From contig MNQS01000023.1 in assembly GCA_001915545.1 (NCBI GenBank), positions 75,705 through 139,704 on the forward strand: 64,000 nt of DNA, read 5' to 3'. Both the position numbers and the translations under genes were made by a program. This DNA is from Bacteroides sp. 43_108. Its GTDB lineage: Bacteria > Bacteroidota > Bacteroidia > Bacteroidales > Bacteroidaceae. A model generated the notes under the pieces. It was not told the DNA's origin and ran no database searches. It saw nothing but the letters and a program-made list of their open reading frames with translations. Positions 8,302 through 18,339 of the stretch are shown here, piece by piece (positions within the stretch are counted from its first letter, which is position 1; each line of letters opens with the position of its first letter).

Positions 8302-8365
8302 CACCGTTTTGTGCACATTTATCAGTGCAGAAACTTTTTTCCACAAAAGAAAGATATACGAAGAA

Positions 8366-10843
8366 ATGAAAAAATTTAAGCTAGACGGCGTTGACGAACA
8401 GACAAAAGACAGTTCCATCTCACTGATAGCTGACTTTGACGGAGCTGAAGATCAGATTCCAGACGCAGAAATCAACAAAGACGACATAGCCATACTACCG
8501 CTGAGAAACATGACATTGTTTCCAGGTGTCATACTGCCGGTAGGAATAGGCAGAAAATCATCAATGATGCTTCTCAACGAAGCTTTCAAGCAGAGCCAAT
8601 ACATCGGTGTATTCTGCCAGAAAGACGACAGTGTGGAAGCACCTGAAGCAACAGACCTGTGCCATATAGGTGTGGCAGCAAAGGTTCTGAGAATTCTTGA
8701 ACTGCCTGACGGCTCAAAAACAGCCATCCTGCAGGGATTCAACAGACTCAAGCTGGTAGACCTCAATCAAACATCACCTTACCTGAAAGGAAAGGTTGAG
8801 AAACTGCACGACGAAATTCCTTCGCCGAACGACAGAGAATTTACTGCTGTGGTCGAAGCATGCAAGGAAATGGCAGAAAAGGTTCTGAAAACATCAGAAA
8901 ACAGCAGGATTGACTCATCCTTTGCACTGAAGAACATCTCCAACAAGGTGTTCCTCATCAACTTCCTGTGTGCAAACATCCCTATAAACAACAAAGAGCG
9001 TATATCACTGCTCAACGAGGACTTCGTTTCGGCACGAGCATACAAGCTTCTGACTGTTCTCAACAGAGAATTCCAGTTCGCCATGCTGAAGGCCAACATC
9101 CAGATGCGCACACGCGAAGAACTCGACAAGCAGCAGCGCGACTACTTCCTGCAGCAGGAACTCCGCAACATACAGGAAGAGCTCGGAGACAACAGCGACA
9201 ATGAGATTGAGGAACTCGTTGCACGCAGCAAGAAAAAGAAATGGAGCAAGGAAGTTGGTGAAATATTCACAAAGGAACTGGGCAAGCTGGAGCACATGAA
9301 CCCTCAAAGTCCTGACTTCAACGTGCAGTACAACTACCTCGACACAATGCTCAATCTTCCTTGGAACGAGTATACAAGCGACAACTTCAACCTGACCAAT
9401 GCCGAAAAGGTGCTCAACAAGGACCACTACGGAATGGAGAAAGTGAAGGAACGCATACTCGAACACCTCGCCGTGCTCAAGATGAGAGGTGACTTCAAGA
9501 GTCCGATAATATGCCTTTACGGCCCTCCAGGAGTCGGAAAGACATCGCTTGGAAAGAGCATCGCACGCGCCATGAAGAGACAATACGTCAGAGTATCGCT
9601 CGGAGGATTGCATGACGAAGCAGAAATCCGCGGACACAGAAAGACATACATCGGTGCTATGCCGGGAAGAATAATCAAGAGCCTCATAAAGGCCAAAAGC
9701 TCTAATCCGGTGTTCATTCTCGATGAAATCGACAAGGTGTCGCAGGCAAACTTCAACGGCGACCCGTCGGCAGCACTACTGGAAGTGCTCGATCCGGAAC
9801 AGAACAACACGTTCCACGACAATTTCCTCGACATCGATTACGACCTTTCAAAGGTTATGTTCATCGCTACTGCCAACAACATCGGCAATATCCCTGCTCC
9901 ACTCCTCGACAGAATGGAACTTATTGAGGTCAGCGGATACCTTACAGAGGAAAAGATAGAAATAGCCAAGCGTCATCTTGTACCGAAAGAGCTTGAAAAC
10001 CTCGGCATGGAGAAAAAAGAGCTCAAGATATCAAAGGGTGCGCTGGAAAAGATTATAGAATCGTACACACGCGAATCTGGAGTCAGAGAGCTGGACAAGA
10101 AAATCAACAAATTGTTCAGAAAGATTACTCTGGAATATGCTAAGAACGACACACTCCCAGACCATGAACTCAAAGCCGGCGACATGGCCAAATATCTTGG
10201 TCCGGAAGAATATACACGCGACAAATACCAAGGCAACAAGTATGCCGGTGTTGTGACCGGACTTGCATGGACAGCTGTAGGCGGAGAAATCCTCTTTGTT
10301 GAAACTAGCCTGAGCCGCGGAAAAGCCGGCAAGCTGACCCTTACAGGTAATCTCGGCGACGTGATGAAGGAATCAGCAGTACTTGCACTGGAATATCTGA
10401 AAGCACATGCAGATAAGTTTGGCATCGACTACAGAATATTCGACAACTGGAACATTCACATACACGTTCCTGAAGGAGCTGTGCCTAAAGATGGTCCGTC
10501 TGCAGGAATTACTATTGCCACTTCTATCGCATCGGCATTGACTCAGCGCAAGGTACGCGCCAATGTGGCTATGACCGGCGAGATAACCCTGCGAGGTAAG
10601 GTGCTTCCTGTTGGCGGTATAAAGGAAAAGATTCTTGCAGCAAAACGTGCCGGAATAACCGACATCCTGATTTGCAAGGAAAACAAGAAGGACATCGAAC
10701 AGATTCCGGAGAAATATCTCAAGGGAGTAAGTTTCCACTATGTTGAGGATGTGAAGGATGTGCTCAAATTTGCACTGCTCGACGAGAAAGTGGACAACGC
10801 CATAGATCTGACAATAAAAGAGGAAGAAGAAAAGAAGAGCTGA
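8366..10843 (+). CDS. lon: ATP-dependent protease La (Lon)
   Basis: ATP-dependent serine protease that degrades misfolded and regulatory proteins in the cytoplasm, 825 residues from this start. The order is an N-terminal substrate-recognition domain (opening ILPLRNMTLFPGV), a coiled-coil region (DYFLQQELRNIQEELGDN), the AAA+ module with Walker A GPPGVGKTS near 386-394 and Walker B VFILDEID, then the protease domain. The catalytic dyad is Ser712 in DGPSAGIT and Lys755 in GGIKEKILAAKRAGI. An in-frame ATG at 8309 lies only 7 bp after the -7 element and adds a non-conserved stretch, so 8366 is preferred. tgt begins 2 bp downstream. Confidence 0.96.
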   Translation: MKKFKLDGVDEQTKDSSISLIADFDGAEDQIPDAEINKDDIAILPLRNMTLFPGVILPVGIGRKSSMMLLNEAFKQSQYIGVFCQKDDSVEAPEATDLCHIGVAAKVLRILELPDGSKTAILQGFNRLKLVDLNQTSPYLKGKVEKLHDEIPSPNDREFTAVVEACKEMAEKVLKTSENSRIDSSFALKNISNKVFLINFLCANIPINNKERISLLNEDFVSARAYKLLTVLNREFQFAMLKANIQMRTREELDKQQRDYFLQQELRNIQEELGDNSDNEIEELVARSKKKKWSKEVGEIFTKELGKLEHMNPQSPDFNVQYNYLDTMLNLPWNEYTSDNFNLTNAEKVLNKDHYGMEKVKERILEHLAVLKMRGDFKSPIICLYGPPGVGKTSLGKSIARAMKRQYVRVSLGGLHDEAEIRGHRKTYIGAMPGRIIKSLIKAKSSNPVFILDEIDKVSQANFNGDPSAALLEVLDPEQNNTFHDNFLDIDYDLSKVMFIATANNIGNIPAPLLDRMELIEVSGYLTEEKIEIAKRHLVPKELENLGMEKKELKISKGALEKIIESYTRESGVRELDKKINKLFRKITLEYAKNDTLPDHELKAGDMAKYLGPEEYTRDKYQGNKYAGVVTGLAWTAVGGEILFVETSLSRGKAGKLTLTGNLGDVMKESAVLALEYLKAHADKFGIDYRIFDNWNIHIHVPEGAVPKDGPSAGITIATSIASALTQRKVRANVAMTGEITLRGKVLPVGGIKEKILAAKRAGITDILICKENKKDIEQIPEKYLKGVSFHYVEDVKDVLKFALLDEKVDNAIDLTIKEEEEKKS

Positions 10844-10844
10844 C

Positions 10845-11975
10845 ATGACATTCGAACTTCAATACACAGACTCCAAGAGCAATGCAAGAGCTGGAGTCAT
10901 AACAACTGACCACGGACAGATACAGACACCAATATTCATGCCTGTGGGCACACTCGGAAGCGTGAAAGCCGTGCATCAGCACGAACTCAAGAACGATATC
11001 AAGGCCCAGATCATTCTGGGAAACACATACCATCTCTACCTCCGTCCGGGACTCGAGGTCCTGGAGAAGGCTGGAGGTTTGCATAAGTTCAACGGATTTG
11101 ACCGTCCAATGCTGACTGACAGCGGCGGTTTTCAGGTCTTCTCGCTTGCAGGAATAAGAAAGCTGAGCAAAGAAGGAGCTGAATTCAGATCACACATTGA
11201 CGGATCAAAGCATTTCTTCAGTCCTGAAAAGGTGATGGACATAGAAAGAACCATCGGTGCAGACATCATGATGGCTTTCGATGAATGTCCTCCAGGAACG
11301 TCAGACTACAAATACGCCAAAGAATCGCTCGATCTGACAGAAAGCTGGCTTGACAGATGCATCAAACGCTTCAACGAAACAGAGCCTAAATACGGCTACA
11401 GCCAAGCCCTATTCCCTATCGTACAAGGATGCACATACAGAGATCTCAGAAAACGTGCGGCAGAATATGTAGCTTCGAAAGATGCCGAAGGTAATGCTAT
11501 CGGCGGACTGGCTGTGGGAGAACCTGTAGACGTGATGTACGAAATGATTGAGGTTGTCAACGAAATATTGCCGAAAGACAAGCCTAGATATCTTATGGGT
11601 GTAGGTACTCCAGTGAATCTGCTTGAGGCGATCGAACGCGGTGTGGACATGTTCGATTGCGTAATGCCGACACGCAACGGACGCAACGCCATGCTTTTCA
11701 CCAAGCACGGCATAATGAACATGCGCAACAAAAAATGGGAAATGGACTTTTCGCCAATAGATGTCGAGGGCGATTCATACGTTGACACAGATTATACAAA
11801 AGCATATCTGCACCATCTCTTCAAAGCAAAGGAACTGCTGGCAATGCAAATTGCGTCAATACACAATCTGGCCTTCTATCTATGGCTTGTAGGAGAAGCA
11901 AGAAAGCATATCATTGCCGGCGATTTCACTGCATGGAAACCAAAGATGGTAGAGACACTGCAGACCAGACTGTAG
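10845..11975 (+). CDS. tgt: tRNA-guanine transglycosylase (zinc-site cysteines absent)
   Basis: Exchanges guanine-34 for preQ1 in tRNAs with GUN anticodons during queuosine synthesis, 376 residues. A TIM-barrel enzyme; the active-site stretch TDSGGFQVFSL places the conserved Asp at 92, and FDCVMPTRNGRNAM is the tRNA-binding and nucleophile region. In the usual bacterial enzyme the C-terminal zinc site is CxCxxC plus a His. Aligned without gaps to that region, the three Cys positions are Gly309, Ser311 and Asp314, while YLHHL and IHNL are kept. So the enzyme probably lacks the structural zinc or holds it differently. It follows lon by 1 base. Confidence 0.93.
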   Translation: MTFELQYTDSKSNARAGVITTDHGQIQTPIFMPVGTLGSVKAVHQHELKNDIKAQIILGNTYHLYLRPGLEVLEKAGGLHKFNGFDRPMLTDSGGFQVFSLAGIRKLSKEGAEFRSHIDGSKHFFSPEKVMDIERTIGADIMMAFDECPPGTSDYKYAKESLDLTESWLDRCIKRFNETEPKYGYSQALFPIVQGCTYRDLRKRAAEYVASKDAEGNAIGGLAVGEPVDVMYEMIEVVNEILPKDKPRYLMGVGTPVNLLEAIERGVDMFDCVMPTRNGRNAMLFTKHGIMNMRNKKWEMDFSPIDVEGDSYVDTDYTKAYLHHLFKAKELLAMQIASIHNLAFYLWLVGEARKHIIAGDFTAWKPKMVETLQTRL

Positions 11976-12047
11976 AAAACTGGCAGAACACAAAAACAGA
12001 TTGATGTTCAGGATATTGAAGAAATTTAGTAAAGCAACAGATTAAAT

Positions 12048-13259
12048 ATGATCATATACGATGTCATTGACGGCAAACTGGTGCCCAAAGGTGAAAATGC
12101 GGACAACAAAACCGCAAAGAAGAAGGCCTCTGCATGGACCAGATTCAAAAATTGGTACGGCACGCACAAGCCGATATCAAAGCTGGACATATACATTATA
12201 AAGAAGTTCCTCGGAACATATTTCTTTTCAATCGCACTGATCATTTCAATCGCTGTGGTTTTCGATTTCAACGAGAACATCGACAAGTTCCTGTCAAGGA
12301 ACGCACCGCTCGACGAAATCGTCTTCAAATACTACCTGAACTTCATTCCGTACTACTCCAACCTGTTCAGTCAGCTGTTTGTATTCATTTCCGTGATATT
12401 CTTCACAACAAAGCTTGCTGAAAACTCGGAGATTATAGCCATGATGTCAACGGGCGTCAGCTTCAAACGTCTGATGCGCCCTTACATGATAAGTGCGGCC
12501 GTCATAGCTGCACTCACATTCGGCCTCGGTTCATACGTCATACCAAAAGGCAATGTGGAACGCGTAAAATTCGAGAACACATACAAGCGAAAGAATGTAC
12601 AGACATTCACAAGCAATGTACAGCTCGAAGTTGACACAGGAGTTATTGCCTACATACAGAGGTACGAAGACAACGTAAAAACGGGATACGGATTTACGCT
12701 GGACAAATTCGAAAACAAGAAGCTGGTATCACACCTGCAGGCCAACGCCATACAATACGACACCCTCTCGGCAGAACCGTACCACTGGATTCTAAAGAAC
12801 TATACGATACGCGAAATGAGAGGTATGCGTGAGGTTCTGTCGAACGGCATCAGACGAGATTCGATAATAAAGATGGAGCCTCAAGACTTCCTTATCACAA
12901 AGGGAATGCAGGAAACAATGACATCGCCGGAACTGGAGGAATACATAAGCAAGCAGAAACAGCGCGGATTTGCCAATATCAAGGAGTTTGAAGTTGAATA
13001 CTGGAAACGCGGAGCAACATCTTTTGCTTCGTTCATCCTGACAACAATAGGCCTTTCATTGTCGGCCAAGAAACGTAAGAACGGAATGGGTATATCCTTG
13101 GGTATTGGTCTGGCACTCAGCTTTGCCTACATATTATTCCAGACCATATCATCGACATTTGCAATCAATGCCAACATGCCTCCGGTCATAGCTGTCTGGA
13201 TTCCAAATATAATATTCCTGCTTATAGCTGTGTACATGTACAGACAGGCACCTCAATAA
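12048..13259 (+). CDS. LptF/LptG family LPS-export permease
   Basis: Inner-membrane permease of the YjgP/YjgQ family, 403 residues. LptF and LptG partner LptB and pull LPS out of the inner membrane. The conserved start of the family (KLDIYIIKKFLGTYFFSIAL) is at about residues 45-64, preceded by an unusual hydrophilic extension of about 44 residues. Six membrane helices are visible, three at the N-terminal end and three at the C-terminal end, with a periplasmic beta-jellyroll region between. Which of LptF or LptG it represents cannot be settled here. lptC and lptE also lie in the window. The assigned start could be too far upstream. Confidence 0.88.
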   Translation: MIIYDVIDGKLVPKGENADNKTAKKKASAWTRFKNWYGTHKPISKLDIYIIKKFLGTYFFSIALIISIAVVFDFNENIDKFLSRNAPLDEIVFKYYLNFIPYYSNLFSQLFVFISVIFFTTKLAENSEIIAMMSTGVSFKRLMRPYMISAAVIAALTFGLGSYVIPKGNVERVKFENTYKRKNVQTFTSNVQLEVDTGVIAYIQRYEDNVKTGYGFTLDKFENKKLVSHLQANAIQYDTLSAEPYHWILKNYTIREMRGMREVLSNGIRRDSIIKMEPQDFLITKGMQETMTSPELEEYISKQKQRGFANIKEFEVEYWKRGATSFASFILTTIGLSLSAKKRKNGMGISLGIGLALSFAYILFQTISSTFAINANMPPVIAVWIPNIIFLLIAVYMYRQAPQ

Positions 13260-13341
13260 GAATAACAGGAAAAGGACTCCACAGACTTGGAGAATGCTCA
13301 CGGAAATAGAAAACAACATAAGAAAAAAAAACGAAATAGAC

Positions 13342-14742
13342 ATGTATTTTGACGAATTACCACTAGCTGATGAAATTCTCGATGCTCTGGATTCCATGAA
13401 TTTCGAGCAGTGCACACCAATACAGGAAAAAACTATACCGGTACTGCTTGAAGGCAAGGATCTCATAGGAGTAGCACAGACCGGAACGGGCAAAACCGCA
13501 GCATATCTGCTGCCTGTGCTCAATAAGCTGCACACCGGGAATTATCCTAAGGATGCCATCAACTGTGTAATAATGTCACCAACACGTGAGCTGGCACAGC
13601 AGATAGACCAGCAGGTGGAGGGATTTGCATATTTTCAACCTATTTCAAGTGTAGCCGTATACGGAGGCAACGACGGCATGCGATTCGAACAGGAAAGAAA
13701 GGGTCTTTCGCTTGGAGCCGATATCATAATTGCTACTCCAGGACGACTTATCAGCCATATCGCTACTGGAAATGTTGATTTGTCGAAGGTATCGTTCTTT
13801 ATCCTTGACGAAGCAGACAGAATGCTCGACATGGGATTCTACGACGACATAATGAAGATTGTCAGCTATCTGCCAAAAGAGCGCCAAACGGTTATGTTTT
13901 CAGCCACGATGCCTGAAAACATACAAAAACTGGCAAAAAGCATCCTCAGCAATCCTGTAGAAATAAAAATTGCCGTTTCTAAACCGGCTGAAAACATCAA
14001 ACAGATAGCCTATATCTGCTACGAGGACATGAAGCAGAGAATTATCGAAAAGATTCTTAAAGAAGAAAATCTTGACAAGGCCATCGTGTTTGCATCATCA
14101 AAATTGAAAGTAAAGGAAATGGCACGCATACTGTCCAAATGCGGTCTTGATGTCGGTGCCATGCATTCAGACCTGACACAGGCTGAACGCGATGAAATAA
14201 TGTACAACTTCAAAAACGGCAAGATTAACATTCTCGTTGCAACGGACATAATTTCAAGAGGTATTGACATCGATGACATACAGATGGTCATAAACTACGA
14301 TGTTCCAAGAGATTCGGAGGATTATGTACACAGAATCGGAAGAACAGCCAGAGCCAACAGAACCGGACAAGCCATCACTCTTGTATGTCCACAGGATTTC
14401 AAATCTTTCAACAAAATTGAAAAACTGATAGGTACGTCTATCGAAAAGCCGAAATTGCCTGAAAATTGCGGTAAATCGCCAGAATACACTATTGAAAATG
14501 GCAAAGAAAACAAAAACAAGGCAAAAGGAATGAACAACCCTAGACGTAAAAACGATAACCGCGCACAGCATAAGACAGAAGGCAAAAACAGAAGAAATAC
14601 AGACAAACAAGCTGAAAAAGCTGGAGAGAAAACGAGAAGCAGAAAGGCGAACTACAACAGAAAGGTCAGAAAATCAGACAACAAAACAAAAACTGAAACA
14701 GGCACAAAACAAACACAGACCGAAGGATCTCAAAATGCATAA
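13342..14742 (+). CDS. DEAD-box ATP-dependent RNA helicase
   Basis: RNA helicase of the RhlE/CsdA-like DEAD-box group, 466 residues. Motifs run in order: a Q-motif (FEQCTPIQEKTIP), AQTGTGKT (motif I), PTRELA (Ia), DEAD in FILDEADRMLD (II), SAT (III), RGIDID (V) and HRIGRTAR (VI). From about residue 390 there is a strongly basic, Asn/Lys/Arg-rich tail, which in such proteins binds RNA non-specifically. Start chosen at MYFDELPLADEI, where conservation begins; an in-frame ATG at 13294 adds 16 residues. coaX follows after 3 bp. Role is probably in ribosome assembly or mRNA decay, inferred from the family. Confidence 0.94.
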   Translation: MYFDELPLADEILDALDSMNFEQCTPIQEKTIPVLLEGKDLIGVAQTGTGKTAAYLLPVLNKLHTGNYPKDAINCVIMSPTRELAQQIDQQVEGFAYFQPISSVAVYGGNDGMRFEQERKGLSLGADIIIATPGRLISHIATGNVDLSKVSFFILDEADRMLDMGFYDDIMKIVSYLPKERQTVMFSATMPENIQKLAKSILSNPVEIKIAVSKPAENIKQIAYICYEDMKQRIIEKILKEENLDKAIVFASSKLKVKEMARILSKCGLDVGAMHSDLTQAERDEIMYNFKNGKINILVATDIISRGIDIDDIQMVINYDVPRDSEDYVHRIGRTARANRTGQAITLVCPQDFKSFNKIEKLIGTSIEKPKLPENCGKSPEYTIENGKENKNKAKGMNNPRRKNDNRAQHKTEGKNRRNTDKQAEKAGEKTRSRKANYNRKVRKSDNKTKTETGTKQTQTEGSQNA

Positions 14743-14745
14743 GAA

Positions 14746-15462
14746 ATGAACTTGGTGGTAGATATAGGCAATACAACCGTCAAGGCGGCGGTATTTGCAG
14801 GAAAGGAAATGGTTGACTACAAGAGAGAGGACGGCCAAGACGTATCAATTCTGAAAGAAATGGTCGACAAGTACAATATTGACAGGTGTATTATCAGTTC
14901 AACTGCAAACATCGAAGAACATACTACACAGGAGATTAACAATCTTGGATGCGACATTGAATACCTGACCAGCAAAACTCCCCTGCCTATAAAAAATCTC
15001 TACAGAACTCCAGAGACTCTGGGCACCGACAGACTTGCCGGTGTGGTGGGTGCATACGATGCGATGCCGGGCAAAGACATACTGGTGATAGACATGGGAA
15101 CTGCCATCACATACGATATTATAAATGCAAAAGGAGAATATCTTGGAGGCAACATTTCACCTGGCATTGTCATGCGTCTGAAAGCACTACACAACCAAAC
15201 TGCCAAGCTTCCACTGGTCGATGCAGAAGGAATAAAACCGGAAATAGGATATGACACAGAAACGGCAATAAGATGCGGTGTGACAGATGGAGTCAAATAC
15301 GAAATAGAAGGTTTCATCTCTACACAAATCGTTAAATACCCTTATCTTTTGATTTTTTTAACTGGTGGAGATGGATTTGATTTTGATGAGTGCATAAAAA
15401 GACGTATTTTTGTTGACAGATTTCTAGTATTAAAAGGTCTTAACAGAATTTTAAACCACTGA
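14746..15462 (+). CDS. coaX: Type III pantothenate kinase
   Basis: Phosphorylates pantothenate in the first step of coenzyme A synthesis, 238 residues, normal for CoaX. The ASKHA-fold phosphate motif is VVDIGNTTVKAA near residues 4-15. The substrate motif GTDRLAGVVGA is near 89-99, and DMGTAITYDI, the second phosphate loop, near 116-125. The stop codon overlaps the next start (TGATG), implying translational coupling with the outer-membrane protein downstream. Confidence 0.95.
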   Translation: MNLVVDIGNTTVKAAVFAGKEMVDYKREDGQDVSILKEMVDKYNIDRCIISSTANIEEHTTQEINNLGCDIEYLTSKTPLPIKNLYRTPETLGTDRLAGVVGAYDAMPGKDILVIDMGTAITYDIINAKGEYLGGNISPGIVMRLKALHNQTAKLPLVDAEGIKPEIGYDTETAIRCGVTDGVKYEIEGFISTQIVKYPYLLIFLTGGDGFDFDECIKRRIFVDRFLVLKGLNRILNH

Positions 15463-16805
15463 TGACACTATCTAACAAAGCACTTTGCACAACGGCAATA
15501 GCCTTTTACGCTATTGCGGCAACAGCGCAGAACGGCATAAACTCTCCATATTCACGATACGGATTCGGTATGATGTCCGACAGGGCTATGGGATTCAACA
15601 AAGCAATGGGAGGCGTTGGCCTTGGTTTCAGAAACGGACAAGAGATAAATACTTCCAACCCTGCATCATATTCAGCGGTAGATTCATTGACAGCACTGAT
15701 AGATCTAGGATTTTCCATACACAACGCCAACCTGAAGATGGATAATCTGCAGCAAAACGTAAAGAACTCTTCTTTTGACTACGCGGCATTCCAGTTCAGA
15801 GCAGCAAGCGGTGTCGGTGTTACATTCGGAATTCTACCATTTACAAATATAAACTACAGTTTTTCTTCGTCGTCATCAGAAATCGACAATGACATTACAT
15901 ATAGCCAGAAGTTTACCGGCGACGGAGGACTCCATCAGGTATTCTTAGGTGGAGGTTGGAGAATATTCAAACCACTGTCAATTGGTCTCAATGCTTCTTA
16001 TCTTTACGGAACATACAATCACGGTATGACACTTTCATACAGCGAAAGTTCCATTTATTCTCTCAAAAGAAGCTATACCGCAGACATCAGTACATACATG
16101 CTGGATTTCGGTCTGCAATACGACATCAAACTCAGTAAAAAGGACAAACTTACACTCGGACTTACATATTCTTTAGGACACGATGTGAACAATGATGCCT
16201 ACAGATACACACAAACAATAAATTCAGGCAACACGCTTGAGGGCGAAAACATCGACACCATAAAGAATGCGTTCCAGCTTCCCCACTCTTTCGGTGCAGG
16301 TATAACATATTATCACGGCACAAAGTTGAGATTGGGTGCTGACTTCACATTGCAGAAATGGAGCGATGCGAAATTTCCTTCACAGAACATGAATTCAAAT
16401 GATGGTACTTATGTTTCGGAAAAAGGACAGCTTAACGACTGCATGAAGATTGCAGTCGGAGGAGACTATATACCAAACGCCAACGGTAAAAGCTATTTCA
16501 GCAGAATTGCATATAAATTCGGAGGTTATTACTCTACATCATATGCAAAAGCCGACATAACAGGAACCGTTGATTCAAAGCCTTATGAATATGGTTTGTC
16601 TGCCGGTGTTTCTCTTCCGATAACAAACAGAAACATCTGGCACAACAGTCCAAAAATAAATATCAGTGTTCAGTGGGTACACAGCAATATACCATACCTG
16701 AGTTCGTTCACAAACAAGAAGGCCAACCTTATAGAAAACTACTTCAGATTCTCGCTTGGCCTTACATTCAGCGAAAGATGGTTCTACAAGTGGAAAGTGC
16801 AATAA
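15462..16805 (+). CDS. Outer-membrane beta-barrel protein of unknown substrate
   Basis: Secreted protein of 447 residues with a signal peptide ending near ATAQN (residue 23). The mature start NGINSPYSRYGFGMMSDRA and the many alternating hydrophobic/aromatic strands indicate a transmembrane beta-barrel, resembling the FadL/OmpP1-like proteins of Bacteroidetes. The last residues (FSERWFYKWKVQ) are aromatic, as in outer-membrane barrels. It overlaps coaX by 1 bp and precedes a TPR protein, an arrangement I recall as common in Bacteroidales. Substrate and function are unknown. Confidence 0.75.
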   Translation: MTLSNKALCTTAIAFYAIAATAQNGINSPYSRYGFGMMSDRAMGFNKAMGGVGLGFRNGQEINTSNPASYSAVDSLTALIDLGFSIHNANLKMDNLQQNVKNSSFDYAAFQFRAASGVGVTFGILPFTNINYSFSSSSSEIDNDITYSQKFTGDGGLHQVFLGGGWRIFKPLSIGLNASYLYGTYNHGMTLSYSESSIYSLKRSYTADISTYMLDFGLQYDIKLSKKDKLTLGLTYSLGHDVNNDAYRYTQTINSGNTLEGENIDTIKNAFQLPHSFGAGITYYHGTKLRLGADFTLQKWSDAKFPSQNMNSNDGTYVSEKGQLNDCMKIAVGGDYIPNANGKSYFSRIAYKFGGYYSTSYAKADITGTVDSKPYEYGLSAGVSLPITNRNIWHNSPKINISVQWVHSNIPYLSSFTNKKANLIENYFRFSLGLTFSERWFYKWKVQ

Positions 16806-16893
16806 TATAATAAGATGTCTTAAAGACATGCAGATATTGAATGCACAAGGGATGGACACAGCTAAATAGAAAAGTAAAAGGTAAAATTATAAA

Positions 16894-18309
16894 ATGAAGA
16901 AGAATATGAAATGTAAATTTTTAGTAGCATTGGCTTTGCCACTTTTCTGTACTGCTACAGTAACGGCTCAAACTACAACAGATTATTCAGGAACTCAGCT
17001 CTATGACAGAATAGGTCACGGACAGGACAGCGTGGAAGTGATCAACAATCTCAGTCTCTACCAGGACTATTTCAAGCAGAAGGATTATGCATCTGCACTT
17101 CCTCACTGGAAGTATGTATTTGAACATGCTCCTCTTGCTCAGATAAGAGTTTACACAGACGGTGCATGGATTCTGGAAAACCTTATATATAAGGAAACAG
17201 ATGCAGCAAAAAAGAAAGAGTACTTCGAACTTCTCATGAAGGTATACGACCAGAGACTTGAAAACCTGGACGCTCTCAACTCTTTTGCTACAGAAAAGAC
17301 TAAGACTACACGTGGAAACATTCTTTGCCGTAAAGCTTATGACTATGCTTCATACGGTGGAACTGACAACGAAGTTGCATACAAGATGTTCCGCTCTGGT
17401 ATAAACGATATGGGACCTAACACTGAAGCATTCGTGCTCTACTCTTTCATTCAGTGCTCTTACAGACGTTACCAGGCTAACAAAGACAATACAACAGTTC
17501 GCGAAGAGTTCATCAGAGACTATATGGAATGCAACGATATCTGCGACCGTCTGCTCGAAACTGCAAAGGAATATGCAGAAACAGATACTGTAATGGCACA
17601 GAAAATCGTGGCTAACTACCAGCCTACTCAGGACAAGTGCAACGAGCTCTTCGTTACTTCAGGCGCAGCTGACTGTGATGCACTCGAAAAGATTTATACA
17701 GAAAAGGTTGAAGCAAACAAAACAAACCTCGAATATCTTAACAGCGTGCTCGGAGTATTGACATTCTTCGAATGCGACAAGAGCGACATCTACTACAAGG
17801 CTTCTGACTACGCCTACGAGCTCAACAAGACACCTAACGCTGCTATCGGTAAGGCACAGAAGTTGTTCAAGGATGGAAAGACTGACGAAGCTTTGAAATA
17901 TTTCCAGGAAGCTATCGACCTTGAAACTGACAACAACAAGAAGGCTAAAATTTCATACACTATTGCAGCAATCCTTTACAGAAAAGGAAGTATCGGACAG
18001 TGCCGTCAGTACTGCAACCAGACTCTCAGATATGAACCTTCAAACGGAAAAGCATGGCTTCTCATTGCCAACTGCATCGTAAGAAGTGCATCTGGAGATG
18101 CTCTCGAAAGAAGCAAATACTACTGCCTCGCAATAGATAAGTGCAACAAGGCTAAGGCAATCGACCCTTCATGTGCATCTCAGGCAAACAGACAGATTTC
18201 AAGCTACAGAAGCGGTCTCTATCCTAAGTCTGAGGCATTCTTCCAGGGTATCATGGAAGGCACAAAAGTTACCGTCATGGGCGAAACTACAACAATGCGC
18301 TTCAGATAA
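16894..18309 (+). CDS. Secreted tetratricopeptide-repeat protein
   Basis: Protein of 471 residues with a signal peptide cleaved near VTAQT (residue 26). The rest is helical, with TPR-like repeats best seen at about 325-385 (AQKLFKDGKTDEALKYFQEA and following units). Such proteins are adaptor scaffolds in the periplasm or outer membrane. It lies between the barrel protein and lptC, so an envelope-assembly role is a reasonable inference but unproven. Several Cys residues (for example near 205-212 and 365-372) may be disulfide-bonded in the periplasm. Confidence 0.75.
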   Translation: MKKNMKCKFLVALALPLFCTATVTAQTTTDYSGTQLYDRIGHGQDSVEVINNLSLYQDYFKQKDYASALPHWKYVFEHAPLAQIRVYTDGAWILENLIYKETDAAKKKEYFELLMKVYDQRLENLDALNSFATEKTKTTRGNILCRKAYDYASYGGTDNEVAYKMFRSGINDMGPNTEAFVLYSFIQCSYRRYQANKDNTTVREEFIRDYMECNDICDRLLETAKEYAETDTVMAQKIVANYQPTQDKCNELFVTSGAADCDALEKIYTEKVEANKTNLEYLNSVLGVLTFFECDKSDIYYKASDYAYELNKTPNAAIGKAQKLFKDGKTDEALKYFQEAIDLETDNNKKAKISYTIAAILYRKGSIGQCRQYCNQTLRYEPSNGKAWLLIANCIVRSASGDALERSKYYCLAIDKCNKAKAIDPSCASQANRQISSYRSGLYPKSEAFFQGIMEGTKVTVMGETTTMRFR

Positions 18310-18339
18310 TGAAGCCTGAACACAAGAACCGTTAAAACA

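Noticed and set aside
8309..8365. Upstream ATG for lon at 8309
   Set aside because: It is only 7 bp after the -7 element and adds unconserved residues; the ATG at 8366 fits the family start.
12004..12045. 13-codon frame MFRILKKFSKATD just before the LptF/G permease
   Set aside because: Could be a leader peptide, but such short frames are expected by chance and nothing else supports it.
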